This document shows positions 1 through 6,548 of a stretch of DNA of 14,518 bases, piece after piece. A program made the translations under genes and the position numbers. The number at the start of each line of letters is the position of its first letter. Position 1 is the stretch's first letter. The notes under the pieces are model-generated. The model made no database searches. It worked only from the letters and a program-made list of their open reading frames with translations, and was not told the origin of the DNA. This stretch comes from Candidatus Nitrosomarinus sp. Lineage in GTDB: Archaea > Thermoproteota > Nitrososphaeria > Nitrososphaerales > Nitrosopumilaceae. The stretch covers positions 9,180 to 23,697 of the forward strand of contig REGF01000007.1 in the NCBI GenBank assembly GCA_003702465.1, in the 5' to 3' direction.

Positions 1-51
1 CAAATAACTGGTAAAACTTCTTAACTCTATCTAATCTTTGGAAATTGTATT

Positions 52-1707
52 ATGAATAAAAGAGCTATAATTACAAGCGCATTGCCTTATGCAAATGGTG
101 AGATCCATTTAGGCCATGTTGCATCCACCTATCTTCCAGCAGATGTCACTACGAGATTTCTAAAACAAAATGGAGTTGAAGCATACTATGTGTGTGCATC
201 TGATGATTTTGGAACTCCAATCTTGATTCAATCTGAAAAGGAAGGTAAAACCCCTGCAGATTATGTTGCTCATTGGAACAAACGTGATTATGATGATTTT
301 ACTGCATTTGGAATTAATTTTGATTATTTTTACAAAACAAGTTCATCAGAAAATATTGCATTTGTACAAGATGTTTTTAAGAAATTAAATGATGCTGGTC
401 ATATTTATGAAAAAGAAATAATTCAATTTTATTGCAATAATGACAAAAAATTCCTTCCTGACCGATATGTAAAAGGAATTTGTCCATATTGTAAGGCCGA
501 TGATCAATATTCTGATTTATGTGAAAGTTGTGGACGTGTACCTGAAGAAATTACAGAACCTAAATGTTCTCTTTGTGGACAAACACCTACTAAAGAAAAA
601 ACTAATCACTATTTTTTCAAACTCAAAAACTTTGGTGATTCTTTATCTAAATGGTTGGATGAAACTACTACTCTTCAAAAAGATGTAAAAAAATATGTGC
701 AAAATTGGATTAAAAATGGATTAATTGATTGGGATGTTACTCGTGATATTCCATGGGGTGTCCCTGTACCTCTTGATGGTGCAGATGGTAAGGTGTTTTA
801 TGGTTGGTTTGATAATCACTTAGCATACATTTCAACTGCAATCAAATTTTTAAATGACAAAGGAATTGATGGAAAAGAATTTTGGAATTCTGCAGACATT
901 TATCATTTTATTGGAAAGGATATTGTTTATCATCATTATCTATTTTTACCTGCAATGAGATTAGGAATTGATAAAGAATTCAAATTACCTGATTACATTC
1001 CAACAAGAGGACATCTTACACTTCAAGGAAAAAAAATATCTAAAAGTAGAAATTGGTACATTGGGTTAAAGCAATTCTTAGAATATTATCCTGCAGATTA
1101 TTTGCGATTTTATTTAGTTTCAATAAATCCTTATTCTCAAGATGACTTGAATTTTGATTGGGATGATTTTACTACAAGAATAAATTCAGAATTAATTGGT
1201 AATCTTGGAAACTTTGTTAATCGTGCATTAGGATTTACAAAAAAAGCATTTGATGGAAAAATCCCTGAAATTGAATCTTTTGATGAAAAAGATTCTGAAG
1301 CAGAACAAAAAATTAAATCTCTTGCAAGAGATATTTCTGAGTTAATGGAACAAAATCACTTGGATAGAGCATTGAAAAAAATAATGGAAGTCTCTTCATT
1401 TTTCAATCAATATTTCCAGCACAAAGAACCTTGGAAAAATGGTCCAGGTACTGCAAACTGTGTTTATCTATCTGTAAATGCTGTTAGGAGTTTAGCTATA
1501 GCAATATTCCCATTTGTGCCTGAATCTGCCCAAAAAATTTGGATACAGTTAGGTCTTGATGGTAATATCCAAGATATTCCTTGGGATTCTCAATCTGATT
1601 TGGGAATTCTGTCTGGACATGTTTTAGGTGAGTCTTCGCCACTATTTGCTAGAATTGAGACTTCAGATATTGAGAAATACAAAAAAGAATTAGGTCCTAC
1701 TGAATAA
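52..1707 (+). CDS. metG: Methionyl-tRNA synthetase (class I aminoacyl-tRNA synthetase)
   Basis: Charges tRNA-Met with methionine using ATP in the cytoplasm. The Rossmann catalytic domain carries the HIGH signature as HLGH at residues 19-22 and the KMSKS loop as KISKS at 328-332. Three CxxC pairs (C144/C147, C157/C160, C172/C175) form the zinc-knuckle insertion of the connective domain. The end of the catalytic core and the helical anticodon-binding domain follow, with the typical NFVNR segment near residue 390 and an EPWK segment near 460. At 551 residues it is a full-length core enzyme without the C-terminal EMAP/Arc1p-like tRNA-binding domain that some orthologues carry. The ATG at 52 puts the HLGH motif at the usual distance from the N-terminus. 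The hydrolase gene begins 2 bases after the stop, so the two are probably co-transcribed. Identification is firm. Confidence 0.97.
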   Translation: MNKRAIITSALPYANGEIHLGHVASTYLPADVTTRFLKQNGVEAYYVCASDDFGTPILIQSEKEGKTPADYVAHWNKRDYDDFTAFGINFDYFYKTSSSENIAFVQDVFKKLNDAGHIYEKEIIQFYCNNDKKFLPDRYVKGICPYCKADDQYSDLCESCGRVPEEITEPKCSLCGQTPTKEKTNHYFFKLKNFGDSLSKWLDETTTLQKDVKKYVQNWIKNGLIDWDVTRDIPWGVPVPLDGADGKVFYGWFDNHLAYISTAIKFLNDKGIDGKEFWNSADIYHFIGKDIVYHHYLFLPAMRLGIDKEFKLPDYIPTRGHLTLQGKKISKSRNWYIGLKQFLEYYPADYLRFYLVSINPYSQDDLNFDWDDFTTRINSELIGNLGNFVNRALGFTKKAFDGKIPEIESFDEKDSEAEQKIKSLARDISELMEQNHLDRALKKIMEVSSFFNQYFQHKEPWKNGPGTANCVYLSVNAVRSLAIAIFPFVPESAQKIWIQLGLDGNIQDIPWDSQSDLGILSGHVLGESSPLFARIETSDIEKYKKELGPTE

Positions 1708-1709
1708 TT

Positions 1710-2462
1710 ATGAAACCAATTACCCGAATCTCAACTCGAGGTTATTATGATCTATTGACTGGTAAAACTCTAAAAAATAATTCCTACTATCTATATCCTA
1801 AAAAAGATTTCAAAAAATTAATTGATTCTAAAGAATTAACAATTATGATTCATGGTTTGAGAAATGATAATGCTGGTGCAATTGCAAAAGTTGTTTTGGC
1901 AAAAAACAGACTTCGGAAATTGGGTTACTCATATCCTGTTATTGGATACAGTTATGATTCTAACACTACTGGTGCACATTTAATAAAATATGCAAAACGT
2001 TCTTTATCTGTTGGACAAAAAATTGCAAAGAAAAATGGAAAAAATTTAGGAAAATTTATTGAAGATTTTAAATCTGAAAATCCTAATATCAAAATTCGTT
2101 TAATGGGACATTCTCTTGGTACTCAGGTAATCTTGAGTACTTTAGAATATCTTGCAAAAAAGAAAAAAAATTTTGGAATTGTTGAAGGCGTTTACTTCTT
2201 TGGCGCATCTATAACTGAGGAAATTCCTTCCTCAAAGAAATATGGTAAAATTCTACAAAATATTGTAAATAAAAAAATTGTAAACCATTATGCACCAACT
2301 GATGAAGTTTTGAAATGGGCTGATTCTGAAAAACATGTTAAAGGTCCTCTTGGATTAAATGGCTCAATCGGAAAACCTGTAGCTAAATACAGTCAAAAAT
2401 TAGTTAGGCCCAAAAACCATAGATTTGCAAGTTATGCTCAAGTTTTGAATAATTTTCCATAA
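1710..2462 (+). CDS. Alpha/beta-hydrolase fold protein, possibly DUF726/TMCO4-like
   Basis: A 250-residue predicted serine hydrolase of unknown substrate. The nucleophile elbow GHSLG lies at residues 133-137 with S135 as nucleophile. An HG dipeptide (48-49) sits where the oxyanion-hole loop is expected. D198 (in PTDEVLKW) and H237 (in KNHRF) are spaced to complete the triad. The set of IMIHG, MGHSLG, PTDEVLKW and a terminal His resembles the DUF726/TMCO4 hydrolases, but the family assignment is from memory. No signal peptide or membrane segment is visible, so it is likely cytosolic. The ATG lies 2 bases after the metG stop, which implies co-transcription. Substrate and role are unknown; lipase, esterase or a non-metabolic role are all possible. 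Confidence 0.8.
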   Translation: MKPITRISTRGYYDLLTGKTLKNNSYYLYPKKDFKKLIDSKELTIMIHGLRNDNAGAIAKVVLAKNRLRKLGYSYPVIGYSYDSNTTGAHLIKYAKRSLSVGQKIAKKNGKNLGKFIEDFKSENPNIKIRLMGHSLGTQVILSTLEYLAKKKKNFGIVEGVYFFGASITEEIPSSKKYGKILQNIVNKKIVNHYAPTDEVLKWADSEKHVKGPLGLNGSIGKPVAKYSQKLVRPKNHRFASYAQVLNNFP

Positions 2463-2500
2463 ACCTCAACTAGTATGGTTTTTAGAGGCTGTTTTTTCTT
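2461..2500 (+). terminator. Possible terminator after the hydrolase gene
   Basis: A short hairpin can form between AAACC (2461-2465) and GGTTT (2477-2481), or alternatively between CCTC and GAGG (2485-2488). A run of six T (2492-2497) follows. Archaeal termination mainly needs an oligo-T tract, so this could end the metG-hydrolase transcript before the next gene. The stem is weak. Confidence 0.3.
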
Positions 2501-2508
2501 GAATCTTA

Positions 2509-3429
2509 TTGGTAAAATCAATAAATTTTGTAGTTTTAGGTAAACAAGAAACTGCATCTGAATTTGGAAAAAAAGGTACTGAATCTGATCTTACTCTTTA
2601 TGACAGAAAGGAATCTGATATCATCAAAACCTGGGTAATTCCAAATGGGTTTCCTGAAAAAATTCAACCACTATTTCAGGCAATTAATTTGGCTGAATAT
2701 GTTATCTTTCATGTCGATAAATTAGATAAATTCACTGGTGAGCAAATTATTGCATTAGATTCTCTAAAAAAAGAAAAAGGAATCCTTTCACATACATTTG
2801 ATGTTGATGAATCAAAATTAAATTTGATGATTAAAGGAACAGTGGTTGAAAATTATACTCGCGTTGAACAGGATAAAATTAAAGAAGAGATGAATACTCT
2901 TGAACCAATTACAAATGATAATCCTGCTGAATTGTTAATTGATCATTGTTTTGATGTTAAAGGTGTTGGAACTGTAATTTTGGGTAAGGTGACAAATGGA
3001 ACCATAAAACAATATGATAATCTAAAACTATATCCCCATAACATTGACGTTTTAATAAAATCGATTCAGATGCATGATGATCCTGTCACTGAATCCATTT
3101 GTCCTGCAAGAGTTGGTCTAGCGGTAAAGGGTGCAAAACCTGACGAGGTTGGACGTGGTGATGTAATTTCTGTTGAAAATGCTGTTGATATCAAAACTGA
3201 GATTGAATTAGATTTTGAGAAAAGTCCCTTTTATAAAAATGAAATTTCTGAAAATCAAGGTTGTCTTGTGAGTATAGGATTACAAATTAAAGCTGCAAAA
3301 TTTTCTTCAATATCTCCACTAAAATTAATTTTTGAGAAACCCATTGTTTGTAAGAAAGATGAAATTGCTGTTATCTTAAAACCTGAATCTACTACTATTC
3401 GAATCTTGGGTAGTGGAAAAATTCTATAG
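2509..3429 (+). CDS. EF-Tu/SelB-like protein with degenerate G domain (predicted pseudo-GTPase)
   Basis: A 306-residue protein related to translational GTPases of the EF-Tu/SelB type. The N-terminal ~95 residues look like a shortened G domain that begins with a beta strand (INFVVLGK). The expected GxxxxGK[ST] P-loop and NKxD base-recognition motif are missing; the segment instead reads GKKGTESDLTLYDRK near residues 20-34. From about residue 140 a clear domain-2 beta barrel follows (FDVKGVGTVILGKVTNGTIK), and then a domain-3-like barrel to the end. GTP binding therefore looks lost while the barrels that could contact tRNA or the ribosome remain. The start is TTG; an in-frame TGA at 2500-2502 rules out a longer N-terminus and the next ATG is about 100 codons in. 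Archaeal genomes carry comparable EF-Tu-domain paralogues without assigned function. A SelB role is unlikely because nothing here indicates selenocysteine use. Confidence 0.75.
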   Translation: MVKSINFVVLGKQETASEFGKKGTESDLTLYDRKESDIIKTWVIPNGFPEKIQPLFQAINLAEYVIFHVDKLDKFTGEQIIALDSLKKEKGILSHTFDVDESKLNLMIKGTVVENYTRVEQDKIKEEMNTLEPITNDNPAELLIDHCFDVKGVGTVILGKVTNGTIKQYDNLKLYPHNIDVLIKSIQMHDDPVTESICPARVGLAVKGAKPDEVGRGDVISVENAVDIKTEIELDFEKSPFYKNEISENQGCLVSIGLQIKAAKFSSISPLKLIFEKPIVCKKDEIAVILKPESTTIRILGSGKIL

Positions 3430-3434
3430 CGTAA

Positions 3435-3444
3435 TTTTATAAAA
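3435..3444 (+). promoter_or_regulatory. TATA-like box for the mini zinc-ribbon gene
   Basis: The palindromic TTTTATAAAA is centred about 27 bases before the ATG at 3467. That spacing fits an archaeal promoter making a nearly leaderless transcript. It supports this small gene having its own promoter. Confidence 0.5.
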
Positions 3445-3466
3445 TCTACTTGACCAAAACTATTTG

Positions 3467-3586
3467 ATGGAGCCTGTACGTTCTTGTCCAATTTGTCCTA
3501 AATGTGGTTCTAAAAGATTCATACGTTTACCTGGAGAAAAAGTCACCGTAAAATGTAGAAGTTGTGATAAAATTATTGAAATTTAG
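3467..3586 (+). CDS. Small zinc-ribbon protein (39 aa)
   Basis: A short reading frame starting MEPVRSCPICPKCG. It has two CxxC knuckles, C10/C13 and C30/C33, separated by 16 residues, plus an extra Cys at position 7. This is the spacing of a four-Cys zinc ribbon of the type found in archaeal transcription, ribosomal and other small nucleic-acid-binding proteins. The segment between the knuckles is basic and beta-prone (KRFIRLPGEKVTVK). A TATA-like box lies 27 bases upstream of the ATG, and a TTG directly before the ATG is a less likely start. The cysteine pattern and promoter make it a credible gene, but I cannot assign a function; DNA, RNA or protein binding are all possible. Confidence 0.7.
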   Translation: MEPVRSCPICPKCGSKRFIRLPGEKVTVKCRSCDKIIEI

Positions 3587-3614
3587 TTTATTCTCCCTGA
3601 ATATGCTTCCATAG

Positions 3615-3623
3615 TTAATATTT
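3615..3623 (+). promoter_or_regulatory. TATA-like box for ilvC
   Basis: TTAATATTT is centred about 25 bases before the ATG at 3644. The spacing suggests a leaderless ilvC transcript and favours that ATG over the in-frame TTG at 3635. Confidence 0.45.
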
Positions 3624-3643
3624 GCACATTCTTTTTGGTAGAT

Positions 3644-4642
3644 ATGGCAAAAACATGGAAAGATAACGATATCAGCTTAGATCCAATCAAGGATCAAACA
3701 ATCGCTGTAATCGGTTATGGAATTCAAGGTGATGCTCAAGCAAATAACATGAAAGACTCTGGTCTTAATGTTATAGTCGGTCTTAAAGAAGGTGGTAAAA
3801 GCTGGAAAAAAGCCGAAGCTGATGGTCATAAAGTAATGTCTGTTGCAGATGCAACAAAACAAGGAGATATTATTCACATCTTACTTCCAGATATGATTCA
3901 GGGTCAAGTTTACAAAGATGAAATCGGACCAAATCTTTCTGAAGGAAAAGCATTGTCATTTTCTCATGCAGCTGCAATCTATTGGAAATGGATTGAAGCA
4001 CCAAGTAATGTAGATCTTATTATGGTTGCTCCAAAAGGTCCAGGTTCTAAAGTTAGAGAAACTTATCTTGATAACTTTGGTACTCCTTCTATTGTTGCAG
4101 TTGAACAAGACTTTACAGGAAAGGCTTGGGATAGAACTTTAGGAATTGCAAAAGCCATTGGTAGTGCAAGAGCTGGATTAATCAAAACTGCTTTCAAAGA
4201 AGAAGTAGAAACTGATTGGTTTGGTGAACAAGCAGACCTTTGTGGTGGTGCAGCTTCTATGGTAACAAATGCATTTGAAACTCTAGTTGAAGGAGGATAT
4301 CAACCAGAAATTGCATACTTTGAAGTTTTACATGAACTCAAACTAATTGTAGATATGATTCAAAGATATGGAATTAACGGTATGTGGAGACGTGTAAGTG
4401 AAACTGCAAGATATGGTGGTTTAACACGTGGACCTATGGTTATGGATGCTGCAAGCAAAGATAACATGAAAAAAGTTCTTACCATGATTCAAGATGGTAC
4501 TTTCAACAAAGAATGGATATCTGAATATCAATCAAAAGGTTCAGAAGCATTTGATCAATACATGAAGAAAAATGATGAACACCAAATTGAAAAAGTTGGT
4601 AAAGAAATGCGAAAAATGATGTGGCCTGATTCCACAGAATAA
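3644..4642 (+). CDS. ilvC: Ketol-acid reductoisomerase, class I
   Basis: Second enzyme of the common valine/isoleucine pathway: Mg-dependent alkyl migration and NAD(P)H reduction of 2-acetolactate or 2-aceto-2-hydroxybutyrate. The 332-residue length fits the short class I form. The Rossmann glycine motif is GYGIQG (24-29). The acid-base His is H108 in FSHAAA, followed by APKGPG (129-134). Metal ligands are D191 and E195 in DWFGEQ and E227 and E231 in EVLHE; substrate serine S252 is in RRVSET. All these residues fall at canonical class I numbers when translation starts at the ATG at 3644, so I chose it over the TTG at 3635, which would add three residues. A TATA-like box 25 bases upstream agrees. 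The cofactor loop GLKEGGKSW (46-54) is discussed in the findings. It stands alone, without other ilv genes, and converges on the mutase small subunit gene. Confidence 0.97.
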   Translation: MAKTWKDNDISLDPIKDQTIAVIGYGIQGDAQANNMKDSGLNVIVGLKEGGKSWKKAEADGHKVMSVADATKQGDIIHILLPDMIQGQVYKDEIGPNLSEGKALSFSHAAAIYWKWIEAPSNVDLIMVAPKGPGSKVRETYLDNFGTPSIVAVEQDFTGKAWDRTLGIAKAIGSARAGLIKTAFKEEVETDWFGEQADLCGGAASMVTNAFETLVEGGYQPEIAYFEVLHELKLIVDMIQRYGINGMWRRVSETARYGGLTRGPMVMDAASKDNMKKVLTMIQDGTFNKEWISEYQSKGSEAFDQYMKKNDEHQIEKVGKEMRKMMWPDSTE

Positions 4643-4666
4643 TCTTTTTTTATTTTATATTTTTCT
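4643..4666 (+). terminator. T-rich terminator after ilvC
   Basis: Directly after the ilvC stop come a run of seven T (4645-4651) and further T blocks, with no hairpin. This fits an archaeal intrinsic oligo-T terminator on the plus strand. It overlaps the 3' end of the convergent mutase gene. Confidence 0.5.
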
Positions 4667-5077
4667 TAGTTTTGATACACCGTTATTGATATGGTCGATA
4701 ATTGTTGGTAATGGTGTTCCTGGACCAAATACATGATCTACTCCTGATTTGACTAAATCTTTATGATCAATTTCTGGAATAACTCCTCCACCTACAATTA
4801 ACACATCATTGATTCCTTTCTTTTTGAGAGTTTTAACCACTCTAGGAAATAATGTTCCATGTGCTCCATTTAACAAACTCATTGCAACTGCATCTACGTC
4901 TTCATCTTCAACAATTTGTGCAATTCTGTCTGGTGTTGCAAATAATCCTGAATAGATTACTTCCATTCCTGCATCTCTAAATGCTCTACACAAAACTAAT
5001 GCTCCTCTATCGTGACCATCTAGACCTAATTTTGCAACTAAAATTTTGATATTTCGTGATGCTGCTTTTTGTTTCAT
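4655..5077 (-). CDS. mcmA2: Methylmalonyl-CoA mutase small subunit (B12-binding domain)
   Basis: This 140-residue protein is the cobalamin-binding half of a two-subunit adenosylcobalamin-dependent methylmalonyl-CoA mutase. It carries the base-off/His-on motif DxHxxG as D20-G-H22-D-R-G25; H22 is the expected lower cobalt ligand. Other family features are SLLNGAH, the VGGGVIP glycine loop and the FGPGTP segment near the C-terminus, which line the B12 dimethylbenzimidazole tail pocket. The whole length is one Rossmann-like B12 domain, as in archaeal split mutases. Its partner large subunit is encoded at 10416-12017 on the other strand, away from this gene, while epimerase and MeaB stay with the large subunit. 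A TATA-like box lies about 24 bases upstream of the ATG. It could in principle be the B12 subunit of another mutase, but the matching large subunit nearby makes methylmalonyl-CoA the best call. Confidence 0.92.
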   Translation of the reverse strand: MKQKAASRNIKILVAKLGLDGHDRGALVLCRAFRDAGMEVIYSGLFATPDRIAQIVEDEDVDAVAMSLLNGAHGTLFPRVVKTLKKKGINDVLIVGGGVIPEIDHKDLVKSGVDHVFGPGTPLPTIIDHINNGVSKLRKI

Positions 5078-5095
5078 AATTTCGTTCTATATTGT

Positions 5096-5106
5096 ATATT
5101 TTAAAA
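5096..5106 (-). promoter_or_regulatory. TATA-like box for mcmA2
   Basis: On the minus strand the sequence reads TTTTAAAATAT, centred about 24 bases before the ATG at 5077, consistent with a nearly leaderless transcript. It lies in the 183-base divergent region shared with alba. Confidence 0.45.
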
Positions 5107-5131
5107 GGTTTAGTCTTGTAACCATTCTATC

Positions 5132-5160
5132 ATTTTCTGTTTCAAGAGAGAAAATTTTCT
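5132..5160. repeat. Three ATTTTCT/AGAAAAT repeats between mcmA2 and alba
   Basis: ATTTTCT occurs at 5132-5138 and 5154-5160, with its complement AGAAAAT at 5149-5155. The last two merge into the perfect 12-base palindrome AGAAAATTTTCT (5149-5160). It sits between two divergent promoters and could be an operator, but in such AT-rich DNA chance is a real alternative. Confidence 0.35.
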
Positions 5161-5231
5161 AAAATTGATGATCGATGGAGATCTAGTATTGTTTGGCCAG
5201 CCTAATTCTCTTTTACTATTTGAACTATCTG

Positions 5232-5240
5232 TTTAAATTA
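5232..5240 (+). promoter_or_regulatory. TATA-like box for the alba-tfb operon
   Basis: TTTAAATTA is centred about 25 bases before the alba ATG at 5261, giving an almost leaderless transcript. It probably drives both alba and tfb. Confidence 0.5.
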
Positions 5241-5260
5241 GACCTGAAAATTAATCCTGT

Positions 5261-5545
5261 ATGTCAAATAATTCAAAAGATGTAATCTTCATTGGAAAAA
5301 AACCTTTGATGACATATGTTACATCCACAATTGTTCAATTAGCTACAAAACCAAGTGTTACTATCAAAGCAAGGGGATTGACAACTTCAACTGCAATTGA
5401 TGTCTCTCAAATAGTTTTAAAGAAAACAAAACCTGCATTTGAAATTAGTAATGTTTCAATAAATTCAGAATCCCTTGTTTCCACTGATGGAAAAAATAGG
5501 GATGTTTCAACAATTGAGATTTCAATAACTAGGAAAAATTCTTAG
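5261..5545 (+). CDS. albA: Alba chromatin / nucleic-acid-binding protein
   Basis: A 94-residue member of the Alba family, dimeric proteins that coat archaeal DNA and also bind RNA. The N-terminal FIGKKPLMTYV segment contains the lysine pair K13/K14, equivalent to the DNA-contacting, acetylatable lysines of Sulfolobus Alba. The KARGLTTSTAIDVSQIV segment is the family core (normally KARG..IS.AVDVAEIV). The C-terminal half forms the beta hairpin that contacts the minor groove. Length is normal. It starts at an ATG 25 bases after a TATA-like box. Transcription factor B follows after 9 bases, so both are probably on one mRNA. Identification is firm; the exact balance of DNA and RNA roles is not visible. 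Confidence 0.93.
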   Translation: MSNNSKDVIFIGKKPLMTYVTSTIVQLATKPSVTIKARGLTTSTAIDVSQIVLKKTKPAFEISNVSINSESLVSTDGKNRDVSTIEISITRKNS

Positions 5546-5547
5546 GT
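5544..5547 (+). promoter_or_regulatory. Partial Shine-Dalgarno for tfb
   Basis: AGGT overlaps the alba stop codon and lies 7 bases before the tfb ATG. It is a plausible ribosome site for an internal operon gene that cannot be translated as leaderless. Confidence 0.35.
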
Positions 5548-5554
5548 AATCAAA

Positions 5555-6481
5555 ATGGTTGCTGCCAATTCAACTCCAAGTTGTTTGCGTTGTGGAAAAA
5601 ATTCTCTTCTCACTGATGATGTAACTGGAGAACAATTTTGTTCAAAATGTGGTTATGTTGTTTCAGAAAAATCTCAAGAATCTGGACCTGAATGGAGATC
5701 ATTTCAAAAAGATGGTGGTGCTGATCCTGCAAGAACAGGTGCTCCTTCATCACTAATGATACACGATATGGGTTTGTCTACTGTAATCAATCCATTAAAC
5801 AAAGATGCATCTGGAAAACCATTATCAACTTCAATGAAAAGTACTATCGAACGTCTTAGAACATGGGATAGTAGAAGTCAAGTCCATGAACCTGTTGATA
5901 GAAATCTTAGACAAGCTCTTAGTGACTTAAATAAATTAAAAGATAAAGTTTCAGTTCCAGCAAATGTTCTTGAAAAAGCAGCTTACATTTACAGAAAAGC
6001 ATTAGAAAAAAAATTAGTTAGAGGTCGTTCCATTTCTGCAATGATTGCTGCATCATTATATGCTGCATGCAGAGATACTGAAACTCCAAGAACTCTAAAA
6101 GATATAGCAGATTCTGCAAATGTTAAAAGAAAAGATATTGCAAGATGTTATCGATTATTGCACCATGAGTTAGAATTGAAAATGCCGGTTGTTGATTCCA
6201 TTCAATGTATTGCACGAATTTCAAGTAAATTAGAAATCTCTGAAAAAACAAAACGTTATGCAGTTAAAGTTTTGAAAGAAGCACAAGAAAGAAAAGAATC
6301 TGCAGGAAAAGATCCAATGGGACTTGCTGCAACTGCATTGTATTTATCGTGTGTAAAAAATGGAGTCTCAATTACTCAACGTGATCTTGCTGAAGCAGCA
6401 GGTGTCACGGAAGTAACAATCAGAAATAGATACAAGGGATTGAAAGCTGATCAAGCTCCAAAAGATGACGATTCTGAGTAA
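5555..6481 (+). CDS. tfb: Transcription initiation factor B (TFB, TFIIB homologue)
   Basis: Basal factor that binds the TBP-TATA complex and recruits RNA polymerase. The N-terminal zinc ribbon has C10/C13 and C29/C32. The B-reader/B-linker follows, with EWRSFQ at about 46-51 and an ARTGAPSSLMIHDMGLST stretch (about 59-76). Two cyclin-like repeats complete the protein. The first runs about 105-200 and contains GRSISAMIAASLYAAC; the second runs about 210-300 and contains GKDPMGLAATALYLSC and the helix-turn-helix VTEVTIRNRYKGL, which in the family recognises the BRE upstream of TATA. At 308 residues it is full length and all landmark motifs are intact, so it should be functional. Thaumarchaeal genomes usually encode several TFBs; I cannot tell whether this is the main one. 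It is placed behind alba in an apparent operon. Confidence 0.96.
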   Translation: MVAANSTPSCLRCGKNSLLTDDVTGEQFCSKCGYVVSEKSQESGPEWRSFQKDGGADPARTGAPSSLMIHDMGLSTVINPLNKDASGKPLSTSMKSTIERLRTWDSRSQVHEPVDRNLRQALSDLNKLKDKVSVPANVLEKAAYIYRKALEKKLVRGRSISAMIAASLYAACRDTETPRTLKDIADSANVKRKDIARCYRLLHHELELKMPVVDSIQCIARISSKLEISEKTKRYAVKVLKEAQERKESAGKDPMGLAATALYLSCVKNGVSITQRDLAEAAGVTEVTIRNRYKGLKADQAPKDDDSE

Positions 6482-6548
6482 TTTGTTCAATTTTTACTAA
6501 TTTTCTAATATGGAAAATCTACATAAAGCCTAAAATTTTCTATATGTT

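Noticed and set aside
1..51. Promoter of metG
   Set aside because: Only 51 bases are available and no TATA-like sequence stands out about 25 bases before the ATG; the upstream gene is outside the window.
3255..3491. Minus-strand reading frame over the end of the EF-Tu-like gene
   Set aside because: Its product has no family features and lies opposite a well-supported coding frame; it is a shadow of AT-rich codons.
3635..3643. TTG start of ilvC adding three residues
   Set aside because: Starting at the ATG at 3644 places all catalytic residues at canonical class I numbers and fits the TATA-like box.
5168..5236. 22-codon plus-strand reading frame in the mcmA2-alba gap
   Set aside because: Too short, no recognisable motif, no TATA-like box at the right distance, and it runs into the alba TATA box.
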